This document shows, one piece after another, positions 8,638 to 17,441 of a DNA stretch of 64,000 bases. A model generated the notes under the pieces. The model worked only from the letters and a program-made list of their open reading frames with translations, made no database searches and was not told the origin of the DNA. Within the stretch, counting starts at the first letter, position 1; each line of letters opens with the position of its first letter. The DNA is taken from positions 350,958-414,957 of the forward strand of contig NZ_JAEUAN010000002.1 of assembly GCF_019511445.1 (NCBI RefSeq), given 5' to 3'. The position numbers and the translations under genes are program-made. This stretch comes from Aliirhizobium wenxiniae. GTDB lineage: Bacteria > Pseudomonadota > Alphaproteobacteria > Rhizobiales > Rhizobiaceae.

Positions 8638-9018
8638 TCACCCAACCCGCGGGATGGTACAGGCCTCGCCGCCGCCGAAAATACGCGAGCGACTGAGGAA
8701 CCGTTTCTCCCGTCCATTATCGAGCGAAAACATTCCGCCTCTGCCCGGCACGACGTCAATGATCAATTGCGTGTGCTTCCAGGCCTCGAACTGGCTACCG
8801 CTGATATAGACCGGCACCCCGCCGATCTCGCCCAGCTTCACGTCGTGATCACCGATGATGAAATCATCTGCCGGATAACACATCGGCGATGACCCGTCGC
8901 AGCATCCGCCGGATTGGTGGAAAAGGATTTCCGGGTAGTCCTGCCTTATCTCGGTAATGAGATCGAGTGCGGCATCGGTCGCGGTAACCCGCGGCTCTCC
9001 GTTGACATGCGTATTCAT
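8638..9018 (-). CDS. DUF779 family protein
   Basis: A 126-residue protein of the DUF779 family, usually encoded beside acetaldehyde/aldehyde dehydrogenases, as here. The conserved cysteine cluster SGGCCDGSSPMC (Cys39, Cys40, Cys47) suggests metal binding or redox chemistry. The ATG at 9018 is preceded by GGGAGGAG at a good distance; an upstream TTG at 9033 would sit in front of this site and is rejected. It follows a small membrane-protein gene by 28 bases and probably shares its transcript. Function is unknown in the family. Confidence 0.85.
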   Translation of the reverse strand: MNTHVNGEPRVTATDAALDLITEIRQDYPEILFHQSGGCCDGSSPMCYPADDFIIGDHDVKLGEIGGVPVYISGSQFEAWKHTQLIIDVVPGRGGMFSLDNGREKRFLSRSRIFGGGEACTIPRVG

Positions 9019-9046
9019 GGTCTCTCCTCCCAAAGAGCAATTTTGC

Positions 9047-9376
9047 TCAGGTGATGAGCTGAATGAAGTCTATCACAATCGCCATGAAAACACCCGAGAC
9101 CGTCATCGCCAGTCCGCAGAGAAACACTCTGCTGGCCCGGTCATAGACCCGCCGCTGCAGCGAATCGTGCCGCAGGAAGATCACCAGAGAACTGCCCTGC
9201 GTGATGATCCCGGCGGAGAGCAGAAGCATCGTCGGCAAATCGATCAGGGTCCACGGGATCGGGTTTTGCGCCCATTGGCTGAGAAAGGTGAGCGAGAAAG
9301 AGAGAATGATCCCCACAACGGTCAGCGTGCCGTTGCGGAAAAGCATTTCGACCAGCGGTTCGTTTTCATTCGACAT
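9047..9376 (-). CDS. Small integral membrane protein, unknown
   Basis: A 109-residue hydrophobic protein with about three transmembrane helices (residues 14-34, 46-68 and 84-108). It lies between the aldehyde dehydrogenase terminator and the DUF779 gene, so it may start its own transcript with DUF779. I do not recognise a family. Composition and codon use match its neighbours. Confidence 0.65.
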   Translation of the reverse strand: MSNENEPLVEMLFRNGTLTVVGIILSFSLTFLSQWAQNPIPWTLIDLPTMLLLSAGIITQGSSLVIFLRHDSLQRRVYDRASRVFLCGLAMTVSGVFMAIVIDFIQLIT

Positions 9377-9460
9377 CGCGGAATATCTCGGCTGCCGGAT
9401 CCTGACTACCTATCGAAATATTCCTTTCGCAAGAATTTCAAGGCGGTTGATGGACGAGAA

Positions 9461-9492
9461 AGCCGGGCAGAAGCACCACGCCCTGCCCGGCT
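9461..9492 (-). terminator. Probable terminator after the aldehyde dehydrogenase
   Basis: A perfect 10-bp stem AGCCGGGCAG/CTGCCCGGCT begins 11 bases after the stop codon on the minus strand and is followed by a short TTTCTC run. The weak T tract makes termination likely but perhaps incomplete. Confidence 0.65.
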
Positions 9493-9502
9493 CCGGCTTG
9501 GA

Positions 9503-11011
9503 TCAGAAGAAACCAAGCTTCTTCGGGCTGTAGCTCACCAGCATGTTCTTGGTCTGCTGGTAGTGATCGAGCATCATCTTGTGCGTCTCACGACCGATGC
9601 CGGACTGCTTGTAGCCGCCGAAGGCCGCATGCGCCGGATAGGCGTGATAGCAATTGGTCCACACTCGACCGGCCTGGATCTCGCGGCCGAAGCGATAGGC
9701 GCGGTTGCCGTCACGCGTCCACACGCCGGCGCCGAGGCCGTAAAGCGTGTCGTTGGCGATAGAGAGTGCCTCGTCCTCATCCTTGAACGTGGTGACCGAA
9801 ACCACCGGCCCGAAGATCTCTTCCTGGAACACACGCATCTTGTTGTGGCCCTTGAAGATGGTTGGCTTGATGTAATAGCCGTTGGCCAGCTCGCCGCCGA
9901 GATCGTTGCGATCGCCGCCGGTCAGCACTTCAGCGCCTTCCTGTTTGCCGATATCGAGATAGGAAAGGATTTTTTCCATCTGCTCGCTGGAGGCCTGCGC
10001 GCCGATCATCGTGGCGCTGTCGAGCGGGTTGCCCTGCACGATGGCGTTCACGCGCTTTACCGCCCGTTCCATGAACCGGTCATAGATGCTCTCATGCACC
10101 AGCGCACGGCTCGGGCATGTGCAGACCTCGCCCTGGTTGAGCGCGAACATCGCGAACCCTTCCAACGCCTTGTCGAGGAAATCGTCATCCTCGTTCGCCA
10201 CATCGGCAAAGAAGATGTTCGGCGATTTGCCGCCGAGTTCGAGCGTGACCGGAATAAGGTTCTGGCTGGCATATTGCATGATCAGACGGCCTGTCGTCGT
10301 CTCACCGGTAAAAGCGATCTTGGCGATGCGCGGGCTGGATGCCAGTGGCTTGCCGGCTTCGAGACCGAAACCGTTGACGATGTTCAAGACGCCCGGAGGC
10401 AGCAGATCGCCGATGATTTCCGCCCAGACGAGCAGCGACGCAGGCGTCTGTTCGGCCGGCTTGATGACGACGCAATTGCCGGCGGCAAGGGCGGGCGCAA
10501 GCTTCCAGGCGGCCATCAGGATCGGAAAATTCCACGGAATGATCTGGCCGACGACGCCGAGCGGCTCATGGAAGTGATAGGCGACAGTGTCGTTGTCGAT
10601 CTCGCCGATCGAGCCTTCCTGAGCGCGAATGCAGGACGCGAAATAGCGGAAATGGTCGATGGCGAGCGGAATGTCTGCCGCCATGGTTTCGCGGATCGGC
10701 TTGCCATTGTCCCAGGTTTCGGCCTGGGCCAGTACTTCCAGCTTGTCCTCCATCCGCTGGGCAATCTTCATCAGGATGTTGGAGCGTTCCGCCGGTGCGG
10801 TGCGGCCCCATTTGTCCTTGGCGGCGTGCGCGGCATCGAGCGCCGCGTTGATATCCTTCTCGTCCGAACGGGGAATTTCACACAACTTGCCGCCGGTGAC
10901 GGGCGTGATGTTGTCGAAATATTTGCCGCCGATCGGCTCCCTCCACTCGCCGCCGATATAGTTGCCGTATTTCAGCTTGAACGGCGATTCGACGATTTTC
11001 TGGTGCAGCAT
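9503..11011 (-). CDS. NAD-dependent (acet)aldehyde dehydrogenase, AcoD/ExaC type
   Basis: A 502-residue aldehyde dehydrogenase. The general base lies in LELGGKSPN and the catalytic nucleophile is Cys297 in QGEVC, with a second Cys two residues on. The sequence resembles AldB/ExaC/AcoD enzymes that oxidise acetaldehyde to acetate with NAD. The ATG at 11011 has GGGAGGA 5 nt upstream, and the 37 codons before it in the open frame are non-homologous. The neighbourhood (DUF779 downstream, AcoR-like regulator upstream) is the standard one for acetaldehyde dehydrogenase. A 10-bp-arm palindrome about 110 bases upstream of the start is a likely activator site. Confidence 0.93.
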   Translation of the reverse strand: MLHQKIVESPFKLKYGNYIGGEWREPIGGKYFDNITPVTGGKLCEIPRSDEKDINAALDAAHAAKDKWGRTAPAERSNILMKIAQRMEDKLEVLAQAETWDNGKPIRETMAADIPLAIDHFRYFASCIRAQEGSIGEIDNDTVAYHFHEPLGVVGQIIPWNFPILMAAWKLAPALAAGNCVVIKPAEQTPASLLVWAEIIGDLLPPGVLNIVNGFGLEAGKPLASSPRIAKIAFTGETTTGRLIMQYASQNLIPVTLELGGKSPNIFFADVANEDDDFLDKALEGFAMFALNQGEVCTCPSRALVHESIYDRFMERAVKRVNAIVQGNPLDSATMIGAQASSEQMEKILSYLDIGKQEGAEVLTGGDRNDLGGELANGYYIKPTIFKGHNKMRVFQEEIFGPVVSVTTFKDEDEALSIANDTLYGLGAGVWTRDGNRAYRFGREIQAGRVWTNCYHAYPAHAAFGGYKQSGIGRETHKMMLDHYQQTKNMLVSYSPKKLGFF

Positions 11012-11120
11012 GTCATCCTCCCATGATGAGCTGGCTTCTCGGTTCGTGACCGGGCCCGGAAGGAAATCTGCGTCGTCCCGTTCTTGACGAAAAGCAGGCT
11101 GCGACCATATGGCAGCGCAC

Positions 11121-11142
11121 ACTGTCGCACCCGTGCGACAGT
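11121..11142. promoter_or_regulatory. Palindromic operator candidate upstream of aldehyde dehydrogenase
   Basis: ACTGTCGCAC is repeated in inverted orientation around a central CC (arms 11121-11130 and 11133-11142), perfect over 10 bp. It lies about 110 bases upstream of the dehydrogenase ATG and 46 bases beyond the stop of the regulator gene, the place expected for an AcoR-type binding site. Confidence 0.6.
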
Positions 11143-11187
11143 GGAGCGCCGCAAACCATGCGGCACCGCAACAGAATTCGATTTAAC

Positions 11188-12141
11188 TCAATGGAGGCCG
11201 AAACGGTTCATCTTTCGGTGGAGCGTCGCCCGGCTCATGCCGAGCGCAATCGCCGCCTGGGAGACATTGCCGTTGGCGCGCGAAAGAGCGCGCATCAGCG
11301 CCGCCCGCTCCGCTTCGACCAGATCCTGGCGATCTCCCGCCCTGTTTTCGTCGAGAGCGTCCGCTGCCGGAATGCCTGCAGCAATACGGTTGTCGTCCAG
11401 CGCAAGCGCCAGACGCGCTGCACGCGTCGCGCCGATGACGAGATCGTTGCGATCGACCGCCAGAAGTGCAGCCGCCGCATGCGCCGCATGCGGCACGATC
11501 AGGAAACGGGCGCCGGGAAAAGCGGAGCGGAACAGGTTTAGCTCGATCCTCAGCGCCGCGTCACGCACTGTCTGGGCAAGGATCGACAGCACCATTTCAT
11601 TGACGTCGTCCCGGCATGTGGAAATGTCGAGCGCCGCCGCCACCTCGCCGCGATGATCGCGGATCGGCGCGGTTGTGCAGCAAAGCCCGGTATTTGATGA
11701 GAAAAAATGCTGGTCGCGAAAGATCGATACGGCTCGTTCATCCGCCAGTGCCGTGCCGATACCGTTGGTCCCGATACTGGCCTCGGTCCAGATCGCCGCT
11801 GTCCACAGGCCGAGATCGTGAAAGGCCCGGTCATCGCCGGCTGTGCCGCGCCGTTCCAGCGCCACGCCGTTCCGGTCAGTCAGGAGCAGACAACAGCCAG
11901 ACTTTCCGACAGTGGAAAACAGCTTGTCCATTTCCTCGCGCGCCTCGACGATCAGGCGCTCCGAGGCCTGCCGCGTCTGGCGAAATTCGCTGTCGGTAAG
12001 GCGTTCGGGCGTACGCTCCTGCTCGGGCGCGAGATGGTGCATGACCATGCAGCGCCGCCACGAAGCGACGACAGGCGAGCTTGCCGCAGCGGACTGGGCC
12101 GAGGCATAAACCTCGTCCGCATGCAGGGAAACGGGATGCAT
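11188..12141 (-). CDS. AcoR-like regulator: GAF sensor plus Fis-type helix-turn-helix, no AAA+ domain
   Basis: A 317-residue regulator. Residues about 60 to 190 resemble the GAF-like sensor of acetoin/aldehyde regulators (SIGTNGIGTAL, FFSSNTGLCCTTAPI), and residues about 270 to 317 are a Fis/HTH_8 domain (RANGNVSQAAIALGMSRATLHRKM). The sigma54-activating AAA+ domain normally between them is absent: no GAFTGA or Walker motifs occur, and the linker of about 80 residues is too short. It should therefore act on sigma70 promoters or as a repressor. ATG 12141 has GGGAGGAG 5 nt upstream; the upstream ATG at 12168 has none. The likely target is the adjacent aldehyde dehydrogenase. Confidence 0.85.
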   Translation of the reverse strand: MHPVSLHADEVYASAQSAAASSPVVASWRRCMVMHHLAPEQERTPERLTDSEFRQTRQASERLIVEAREEMDKLFSTVGKSGCCLLLTDRNGVALERRGTAGDDRAFHDLGLWTAAIWTEASIGTNGIGTALADERAVSIFRDQHFFSSNTGLCCTTAPIRDHRGEVAAALDISTCRDDVNEMVLSILAQTVRDAALRIELNLFRSAFPGARFLIVPHAAHAAAALLAVDRNDLVIGATRAARLALALDDNRIAAGIPAADALDENRAGDRQDLVEAERAALMRALSRANGNVSQAAIALGMSRATLHRKMNRFGLH

Positions 12142-12251
12142 GGGCTCCTCCCGGGCCAATTCTTGCATCAAGTTTCGCTAAAAAGCCGATGCTTTGCAAT
12201 CGTCAAGCAGGTTGCCCACGAACTATTTATCGACGTACCACATATGCATGT

Positions 12252-13157
12252 TCATGCCGCCCGTCGTGTCGACGGTTCGCATCTGGCAAAGGGCGCAAAG
12301 GCGTGCCGCACGCGCAGGATCGTTTCTGGCTCGGCCGCCACCAATGGCAAGCGAACATCAGCCGGTGACTGGTGCAGGAAGAATTGCGCCTCCTTCAGCG
12401 CCGCCACATCATCCTCTCCAACAGACTTCGACGCAACGGACATGGCCTGCAGCAAAGAACCGCTGCCGCTGCTACGCTCCGCCATGGCCACCATGGTCTG
12501 CACCGGTGAGGGAATGATATTGGCCAGCGCCGACAAAGCACCGTGCCCGCCCATATCCAGGAATTCCACCGGCCTCCTGTCGTCTCTCGAAAGATGCAGG
12601 AAACGGTCCCTGAGCGATGCCGGCAAGGCCGCGAAATGTTCGAGACGACCGGCACCATGGCATATGCCGACGATCAGATCGATTTCGGCAAGCGCGTCCA
12701 CCAGCGCCGGACCATAGTCCTTTGCCGTACGCCCCGGATCGTCATCCACAAGAACAGGGATACCGACCGCAGCGGCAATTTCGCGAAAGTGATTGATCAC
12801 ACCCTTCAGTGTCGGCTTCGAATAATACGGCACCGTTACCAGCAGGGCATCAGCGCCGAGTTCTTCAGCGCGGCGGCATTGCTCGACAGTTTTCGCCGTG
12901 CAGTTCGTACCGGTCGCCGCGATCACACTCAGATGCGGCCTGCCGCGTGAAACGGCGGTTTCGATCAGGCTTTGCCATTCATCCGTACCGAGCACCGGCC
13001 CCTCGCCGATAACGTCGCACACGACAATTCCCTCCACTCCCGCGATGATCTGACGATCGATCGCCGCCTCGAATTCCGCAAGGTCGACCCGGCCTTCGCT
13101 GAAGGGGGTAAGCAGGGGTGTGTAAGTTTGACGCCTTGCACGAAGGAAGGGTGTCAT
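12252..13157 (-). CDS. DapA-fold (dihydrodipicolinate synthase/NAL family) protein lacking the catalytic residues
   Basis: A 301-residue protein with the DHDPS/N-acetylneuraminate lyase TIM-barrel pattern. Compared with E. coli DapA, the register is a constant offset of five: Tyr107 is kept (Tyr112, in VPYYSKP) and Arg138 is kept (Arg143, in PGRT). However, the Schiff-base Lys161 is Cys166 (GICHGAG), catalytic Tyr133 is Asp138, and Thr44/Thr45 are Val/Ile. Class-I aldolase chemistry through lysine is therefore not possible at the usual position. ATG 13157 has AGGAG 8 nt upstream. It is divergent from kup and followed by the AcoR-like regulator. Its role may be ligand binding or different chemistry; unknown. 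Confidence 0.8.
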   Translation of the reverse strand: MTPFLRARRQTYTPLLTPFSEGRVDLAEFEAAIDRQIIAGVEGIVVCDVIGEGPVLGTDEWQSLIETAVSRGRPHLSVIAATGTNCTAKTVEQCRRAEELGADALLVTVPYYSKPTLKGVINHFREIAAAVGIPVLVDDDPGRTAKDYGPALVDALAEIDLIVGICHGAGRLEHFAALPASLRDRFLHLSRDDRRPVEFLDMGGHGALSALANIIPSPVQTMVAMAERSSGSGSLLQAMSVASKSVGEDDVAALKEAQFFLHQSPADVRLPLVAAEPETILRVRHAFAPFARCEPSTRRAA

Positions 13158-13339
13158 GGTTTGGCTCCTGTTTTTACAGAAACCAACATTGCTCCACACG
13201 CATAGGATTTCGATGTGTAGGGAGAGACTATGACATCAAAGTCTTATATACATCCATTTGCCTTGACCGCGGCGATGCACCATATTCCGCGCCAGACAAC
13301 GACACTGAACGACACCTTGGCCCTGCGCCTGGAGACTTT

Positions 13340-15253
13340 ATGACCGCATCGCCTGCCGCTGATTCCGATCAATCTTCGGAAACTCGCAAATTTCTTGTGT
13401 TGCTGATTGGGTCTATCGGGGTCGTCTATGGCGACATCGGGACGAGTCCGCTTTACGCTTTCCGCGAGGCTTTGCGCCCGTTTACCGCCAATGGCATACA
13501 GGATGAGCACGTCATCGGGCTAATCTCCCTGATGGTCTGGACGCTGACCATCATCGTCACCTTCAAATATGTCCTTTTCCTGCTGCGCGCCGACAATGAC
13601 GGCGAAGGCGGCACGCTGTCGCTTCTGGCGCTGCTGATGAAGAAGACCGGAGGCTATATGCCGGTTCTGTTCTTCGCCGGCCTGATCGGCTCGGCGCTGT
13701 TCATCGGTGACGCGATGATTACGCCGGCGCTCTCGGTCATGTCGGCGCTAGAAGGCATGAAGCTTATTACCCCGGCTTTTTCGGATTACGTCCTGCCGCT
13801 CTCTGCCGCCATCATGGTCGGTCTGTTCATGGTACAGTCAAAGGGCACAGCGGCGGTCATGAAGTTCTTCGGGCCGATCACTGTTGTCTGGTTCCTGGCC
13901 ATGGCATGGGGCGGGCTCATTCATATCGGCGATGACTGGACGATCCTGCAGGCGCTCAATCCTGTCAATGCGCTCTGGTTCATCACCCATGCGGGCTGGG
14001 CCGGTCTGATCGTGCTCGGCGCAGTATTCCTGACCGTTACCGGCGCAGAAGCGCTTTACGCTGACCTCGGGCATTTCGGCCGCAAGCCGATCAGCGTCGC
14101 CTGGTTCATCCTCGTTTTCCCGGCGCTGGCATTGAATTATCTCGGCCAGGGCGCGCTCGTGCTTGCCGATCCGACCAAGATTTCCAATCCCTTCTACCTG
14201 CTTTATCCCGACTGGGCGCTGCTGCCGATGGTGATCCTGGCCACGATGGCAACGATCATCGCCAGTCAGGCGGTCATCACCGGCGCCTTCTCGCTGGCCC
14301 GCCAGGCCGTCCATCTGGGCTTCCTGCCGCGCCTTGCGATCAAGTTCACCTCCGAGACCAATACCGGGCAGATCTATGTCCCGGCCGTCAACATGATCCT
14401 GTTCCTCGGCGTCATCATCCTGATCTTCTCCTTCGGAGATTCGGAATCGCTTGCCACCGCCTATGGTATCTCGGTTACCGGCGCGATGGTGGTCACCTCG
14501 TTGATGTCCTTCCAGTTCCTGCGCGCGGTCTGGGGCTACAAGGCGATTACCGCCGCGCTCCTCTTGGCTCCGCTCTTCGCCATCGAGGTTGTCTTCCTCG
14601 CAGCAAACCTGCTCAAGGTTCATGACGGCGGCTGGGTTCCCGTCATGCTGGCATTGATCATCATGCTGACCATGTGGACCTGGACCAAGGGCTCCAAGCA
14701 TCTCAAGGAAAAGACGGCCAGAAACGACATTCCGCTGGAAACCTTCATCAACTCGATCGAAAGCTCGATCGAGCGGGAAACCGCCAGCGCCCCTGTCACC
14801 GTGCCGGGCACGGCGATATTCCTGACCAGCGTGCCGGACCGCACGCCCGCCGTTCTGCTGCATAACCTCAAGCACAACCACGTCCTGCATGAACAGAACG
14901 TCATTCTGACCATCTGGACACAGGACAAGCCCTATGTGCCGCAGGCGGATCGCGTCGAGATGACGAGGCTGTCGAAGCGCTTTATCCGCCTCGATATCAC
15001 CTTCGGTTATATGGACGAACCAAACGTCGCCAAGGCGCTGACGGTCTGCAAGAAGAAGGGCTTCAAGTTCGAGATCATGCAGACCTCCTTCTATCTCGGC
15101 CGCCGCAACCTGATCGAGACACCGAATACCGGCCTGCCGCGCTGGCAGGAGAAGCTCTATATCATCCTCGCCGATTTCGGCATCGACCCGTCCGCCTATT
15201 TCAAACTGCCGCCGAACCGCGTGGTGGAACTTGGTGAGCAGGTCGCGATTTAA
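13340..15253 (+). CDS. kup: Low-affinity K+/H+ symporter Kup
   Basis: A 637-residue Kup/HAK/KT potassium transporter. The signature [18 protein letters not shown] lies close to the N terminus, followed by about 12 transmembrane helices and a hydrophilic cytoplasmic C-terminal domain from about residue 460. ATG 13340 has GGAG 5 nt upstream; 74 in-frame upstream codons have no homology and are excluded. It is divergent from the DapA-like gene and followed after 52 bases by corA on the same strand. It complements the high-affinity kdp system encoded 3 kb downstream on the other strand. Confidence 0.95.
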   Translation: MTASPAADSDQSSETRKFLVLLIGSIGVVYGDIGTSPLYAFREALRPFTANGIQDEHVIGLISLMVWTLTIIVTFKYVLFLLRADNDGEGGTLSLLALLMKKTGGYMPVLFFAGLIGSALFIGDAMITPALSVMSALEGMKLITPAFSDYVLPLSAAIMVGLFMVQSKGTAAVMKFFGPITVVWFLAMAWGGLIHIGDDWTILQALNPVNALWFITHAGWAGLIVLGAVFLTVTGAEALYADLGHFGRKPISVAWFILVFPALALNYLGQGALVLADPTKISNPFYLLYPDWALLPMVILATMATIIASQAVITGAFSLARQAVHLGFLPRLAIKFTSETNTGQIYVPAVNMILFLGVIILIFSFGDSESLATAYGISVTGAMVVTSLMSFQFLRAVWGYKAITAALLLAPLFAIEVVFLAANLLKVHDGGWVPVMLALIIMLTMWTWTKGSKHLKEKTARNDIPLETFINSIESSIERETASAPVTVPGTAIFLTSVPDRTPAVLLHNLKHNHVLHEQNVILTIWTQDKPYVPQADRVEMTRLSKRFIRLDITFGYMDEPNVAKALTVCKKKGFKFEIMQTSFYLGRRNLIETPNTGLPRWQEKLYIILADFGIDPSAYFKLPPNRVVELGEQVAI

Positions 15254-15305
15254 AGTGGATACCGGTTTTGCGTCAGGAATTGCGTTAAACCAGAAATAGA
15301 GCCCC

Positions 15306-16271
15306 ATGACCGTCGTCGCATCCTATGTCTATACGAACGGAAAGCGCGGGCGCCCTCTCGCGATAGACGAACCGTGCCCGAAGCTCACCGGAGACGAATT
15401 CGCCTGGATCGGCCTGCACGAGCCGACAGCCGACGAATTGAAGATGCTGGCCAGAACCTACGGCCTGCATGAGCTTGCGGTCGAGGATGCACTGCACGCC
15501 CATCAGATCCCCAAGGTCGAGGCTTATGGCGATCAGCTATTCGTCGTCGCCAAGACCGCCCATCTGGAAGGCGACAAGATCTGCTATGGGGAAACGGCGA
15601 TCTTCGTCGGGCGCCACCATATCATCACCGTGCGACACGGCTCCTTGCGCAACCATATCGGCGTCCGCGCCCAGCTCGAAGCATCTCCCCGCCTGTTGTC
15701 GCAGGGACCGGATTACGTCCTGCACGGCATTCTCGACTTCATCGTTGACGGCTACCTGCCGACCGTGCAGACGATCGAGGATCGGGTTCTGGAAATGGAG
15801 CAGCGTATGCTTGCCAATTTTCTTGAACGAGACCAGATCCGCCGGCTGTTCAGACTGAGGCGCCAACTGATCCTGTTCGGCCGCATTCTCGGCCCGATGT
15901 CGGAGCTGGTAGGCAAGCTGGTCAATCTCGACCTTCCCTGCCTCGACAAGCACGCAAAACCCTATTTTCGCGATGTGCTGGATCACACCAGAAGGGTGGA
16001 AAGCATGGTCGGCGGTCTTCGCGAAGTCATCACCTCGGTCTTCGAAGCATCGAACCTTCTCGAACAGCAGCGCCAGGGCGTCATCACCCGCCAGCTCGCC
16101 TCATGGGCTGCGATCCTTGCCGTGCCGACAGCGGTTGCCGGCATCTACGGCATGAATTTCGAAAACATGCCGGAGCTGAAGACCGAATACGGATATTACG
16201 TCGTGCTCTGCGCAATCGTCATCCTTTGCAGCCTGCTCTATTACCGCTTCAAGAAGGTCGGCTGGCTCTGA
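15306..16271 (+). CDS. CorA family divalent cation transporter
   Basis: A 321-residue CorA-type channel for Mg2+ or other divalent cations: a soluble N-terminal funnel domain, then two C-terminal transmembrane helices with the signature YGMNFENMPE at the start of the pore loop, and a basic tail ending RFKKVGWL. The length is normal for the family. It probably shares a transcript with kup. The substrate could be Mg2+, Co2+ or Ni2+; sequence alone does not separate these. It converges on ptsN with only seven bases between the stops. Confidence 0.92.
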   Translation: MTVVASYVYTNGKRGRPLAIDEPCPKLTGDEFAWIGLHEPTADELKMLARTYGLHELAVEDALHAHQIPKVEAYGDQLFVVAKTAHLEGDKICYGETAIFVGRHHIITVRHGSLRNHIGVRAQLEASPRLLSQGPDYVLHGILDFIVDGYLPTVQTIEDRVLEMEQRMLANFLERDQIRRLFRLRRQLILFGRILGPMSELVGKLVNLDLPCLDKHAKPYFRDVLDHTRRVESMVGGLREVITSVFEASNLLEQQRQGVITRQLASWAAILAVPTAVAGIYGMNFENMPELKTEYGYYVVLCAIVILCSLLYYRFKKVGWL

Positions 16272-16278
16272 AACAGGC

Positions 16279-16725
16279 TCAGTCCCGCGTCAGCAGAATA
16301 TAGGCCTCTTCCGGTGTGCCGGCAGAACGGACCGCATCAGTCGCCTCGTCATTGCGCAAACGTCGGGCAATACAGGAAAGCAGATTGAGGTTCTGCCGCT
16401 GATCTGCCGGCGGAGACAGAAGCAGGACCACGACATCGACCGGCACTTCATCCACCGCTTCGAAATCCAGCGGCTTGGCGAGCCGCACAAACAGGCAGAG
16501 GCAATCGGACACGCCCTCGACGATCGCATGCGGAATGGCAATGCCCTGACCGATACCCGTAGAACCGAGGTTCTCCCGGCTCGTCAATGCCGCAGCGATG
16601 ACGGAGGCCTCAAGGCCGGTGCGCTTGGACGCAAGGTCGGAGAGCTTGACGATCAGCTCCCTCTTCGAGGCCACGGCCAGATCCAGCACGACGTTTTCGG
16701 GCGACAGATGATCGCTCAACTGCAT
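16279..16725 (-). CDS. ptsN: PtsN-type EIIA(Ntr) nitrogen/potassium PTS component
   Basis: A 148-residue EIIA-Ntr protein; the phospho-accepting His is in GIAIPHAIVEG. EIIA-Ntr relays the phosphoryl state of the nitrogen PTS and in enterobacteria and rhizobia controls KdpD/KdpFABC activity. Here the gene starts 23 bases after kdpE on the same strand, so it is probably the last gene of the kdp operon. In rhizobia ptsN usually sits by rpoN, so this is likely a second, potassium-dedicated paralogue. Two ATG codons are possible (16737, 16725); 16725 is preferred because GGAG precedes it by 8 nt. Confidence 0.9.
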   Translation of the reverse strand: MQLSDHLSPENVVLDLAVASKRELIVKLSDLASKRTGLEASVIAAALTSRENLGSTGIGQGIAIPHAIVEGVSDCLCLFVRLAKPLDFEAVDEVPVDVVVLLLSPPADQRQNLNLLSCIARRLRNDEATDAVRSAGTPEEAYILLTRD

Positions 16726-16748
16726 GAAATGCTCCATTGAAATAATAG

Positions 16749-17441
16749 TTAGAGGCCTTCGGCCAGACGATAACCGACACCGGTTTCCGTCAGGATGTAA
16801 CGCGGCTGATCGGGTGTGGCCTCGATCTTCTGGCGAAGCTGGCGCACATAGACGCGCAGATATTGCACATCGGTCAGCCCATCCCAGACATGCTCTAAGA
16901 GGAACCGGTGTGTCAGCACCTTGCCGGCATGCTGCACGAGGATGCGCAGGATATCGTATTCCTTCGGCGACAGCTTGATCTCGTTACCGGCCACCCTGAC
17001 GATGCGCTTGACGAGATCGACCGTAAGATCGCCGGTCTGGAAAACCGGCTTTTCGCCCTGCGTCTGCAGCCGGTGGCGCAGCGCCACGCGAATGCGTGCC
17101 CCAAGCTCGTTCATGCCGAAGGGTTTCGTCACATAGTCATCAGCGCCGAGTTCCAGCGCCTTGACGATGCCTGCCTCGTCGGTGCGGCTGGATAGAATGA
17201 CGATCGGCAACGTCATCCCCTCCCCGCGCCATTTGGCAAGCAGATCATGCCCGGACATATCCGGCAGACCGAGATCGAGGATGATCAGGTCCGGCTTGTC
17301 GCTATTGACCAGCTCCATCGCCACTTTGGCATTCATCGCTTCGACGACGGCGTAATCCTGCGTCGCCAGCCCGACCCGCAACAGCTTGCGGATCGGCGGC
17401 TCGTCATCGACGATCAGGATTTTGACACCGCTATTGGTCAT
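16749..17441 (-). CDS. kdpE: KdpE response regulator
   Basis: A 230-residue OmpR-family regulator. The receiver domain carries the acidic pair (VDDE), phospho-acceptor Asp in LIILDLGLPDMSG and Lys in DDYVTKPF; the C-terminal winged helix spans residues about 130 to 228. It activates kdp transcription when phosphorylated by KdpD. Its ATG overlaps the kdpD TGA by 4 bases, so the pair is translationally coupled. Confidence 0.95.
   Translation of the reverse strand: MTNSGVKILIVDDEPPIRKLLRVGLATQDYAVVEAMNAKVAMELVNSDKPDLIILDLGLPDMSGHDLLAKWRGEGMTLPIVILSSRTDEAGIVKALELGADDYVTKPFGMNELGARIRVALRHRLQTQGEKPVFQTGDLTVDLVKRIVRVAGNEIKLSPKEYDILRILVQHAGKVLTHRFLLEHVWDGLTDVQYLRVYVRQLRQKIEATPDQPRYILTETGVGYRLAEGL

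Noticed and set aside
8957..11026. 689-codon frame antisense to the aldehyde dehydrogenase
   Set aside because: Shadow of a certain gene, and also runs over two other real genes.
11012..11120. Possible sigma54 promoter before the aldehyde dehydrogenase
   Set aside because: A TGG...TGC pair exists but GG and GC are nine rather than ten bases apart, and the local regulator lacks the AAA+ domain.
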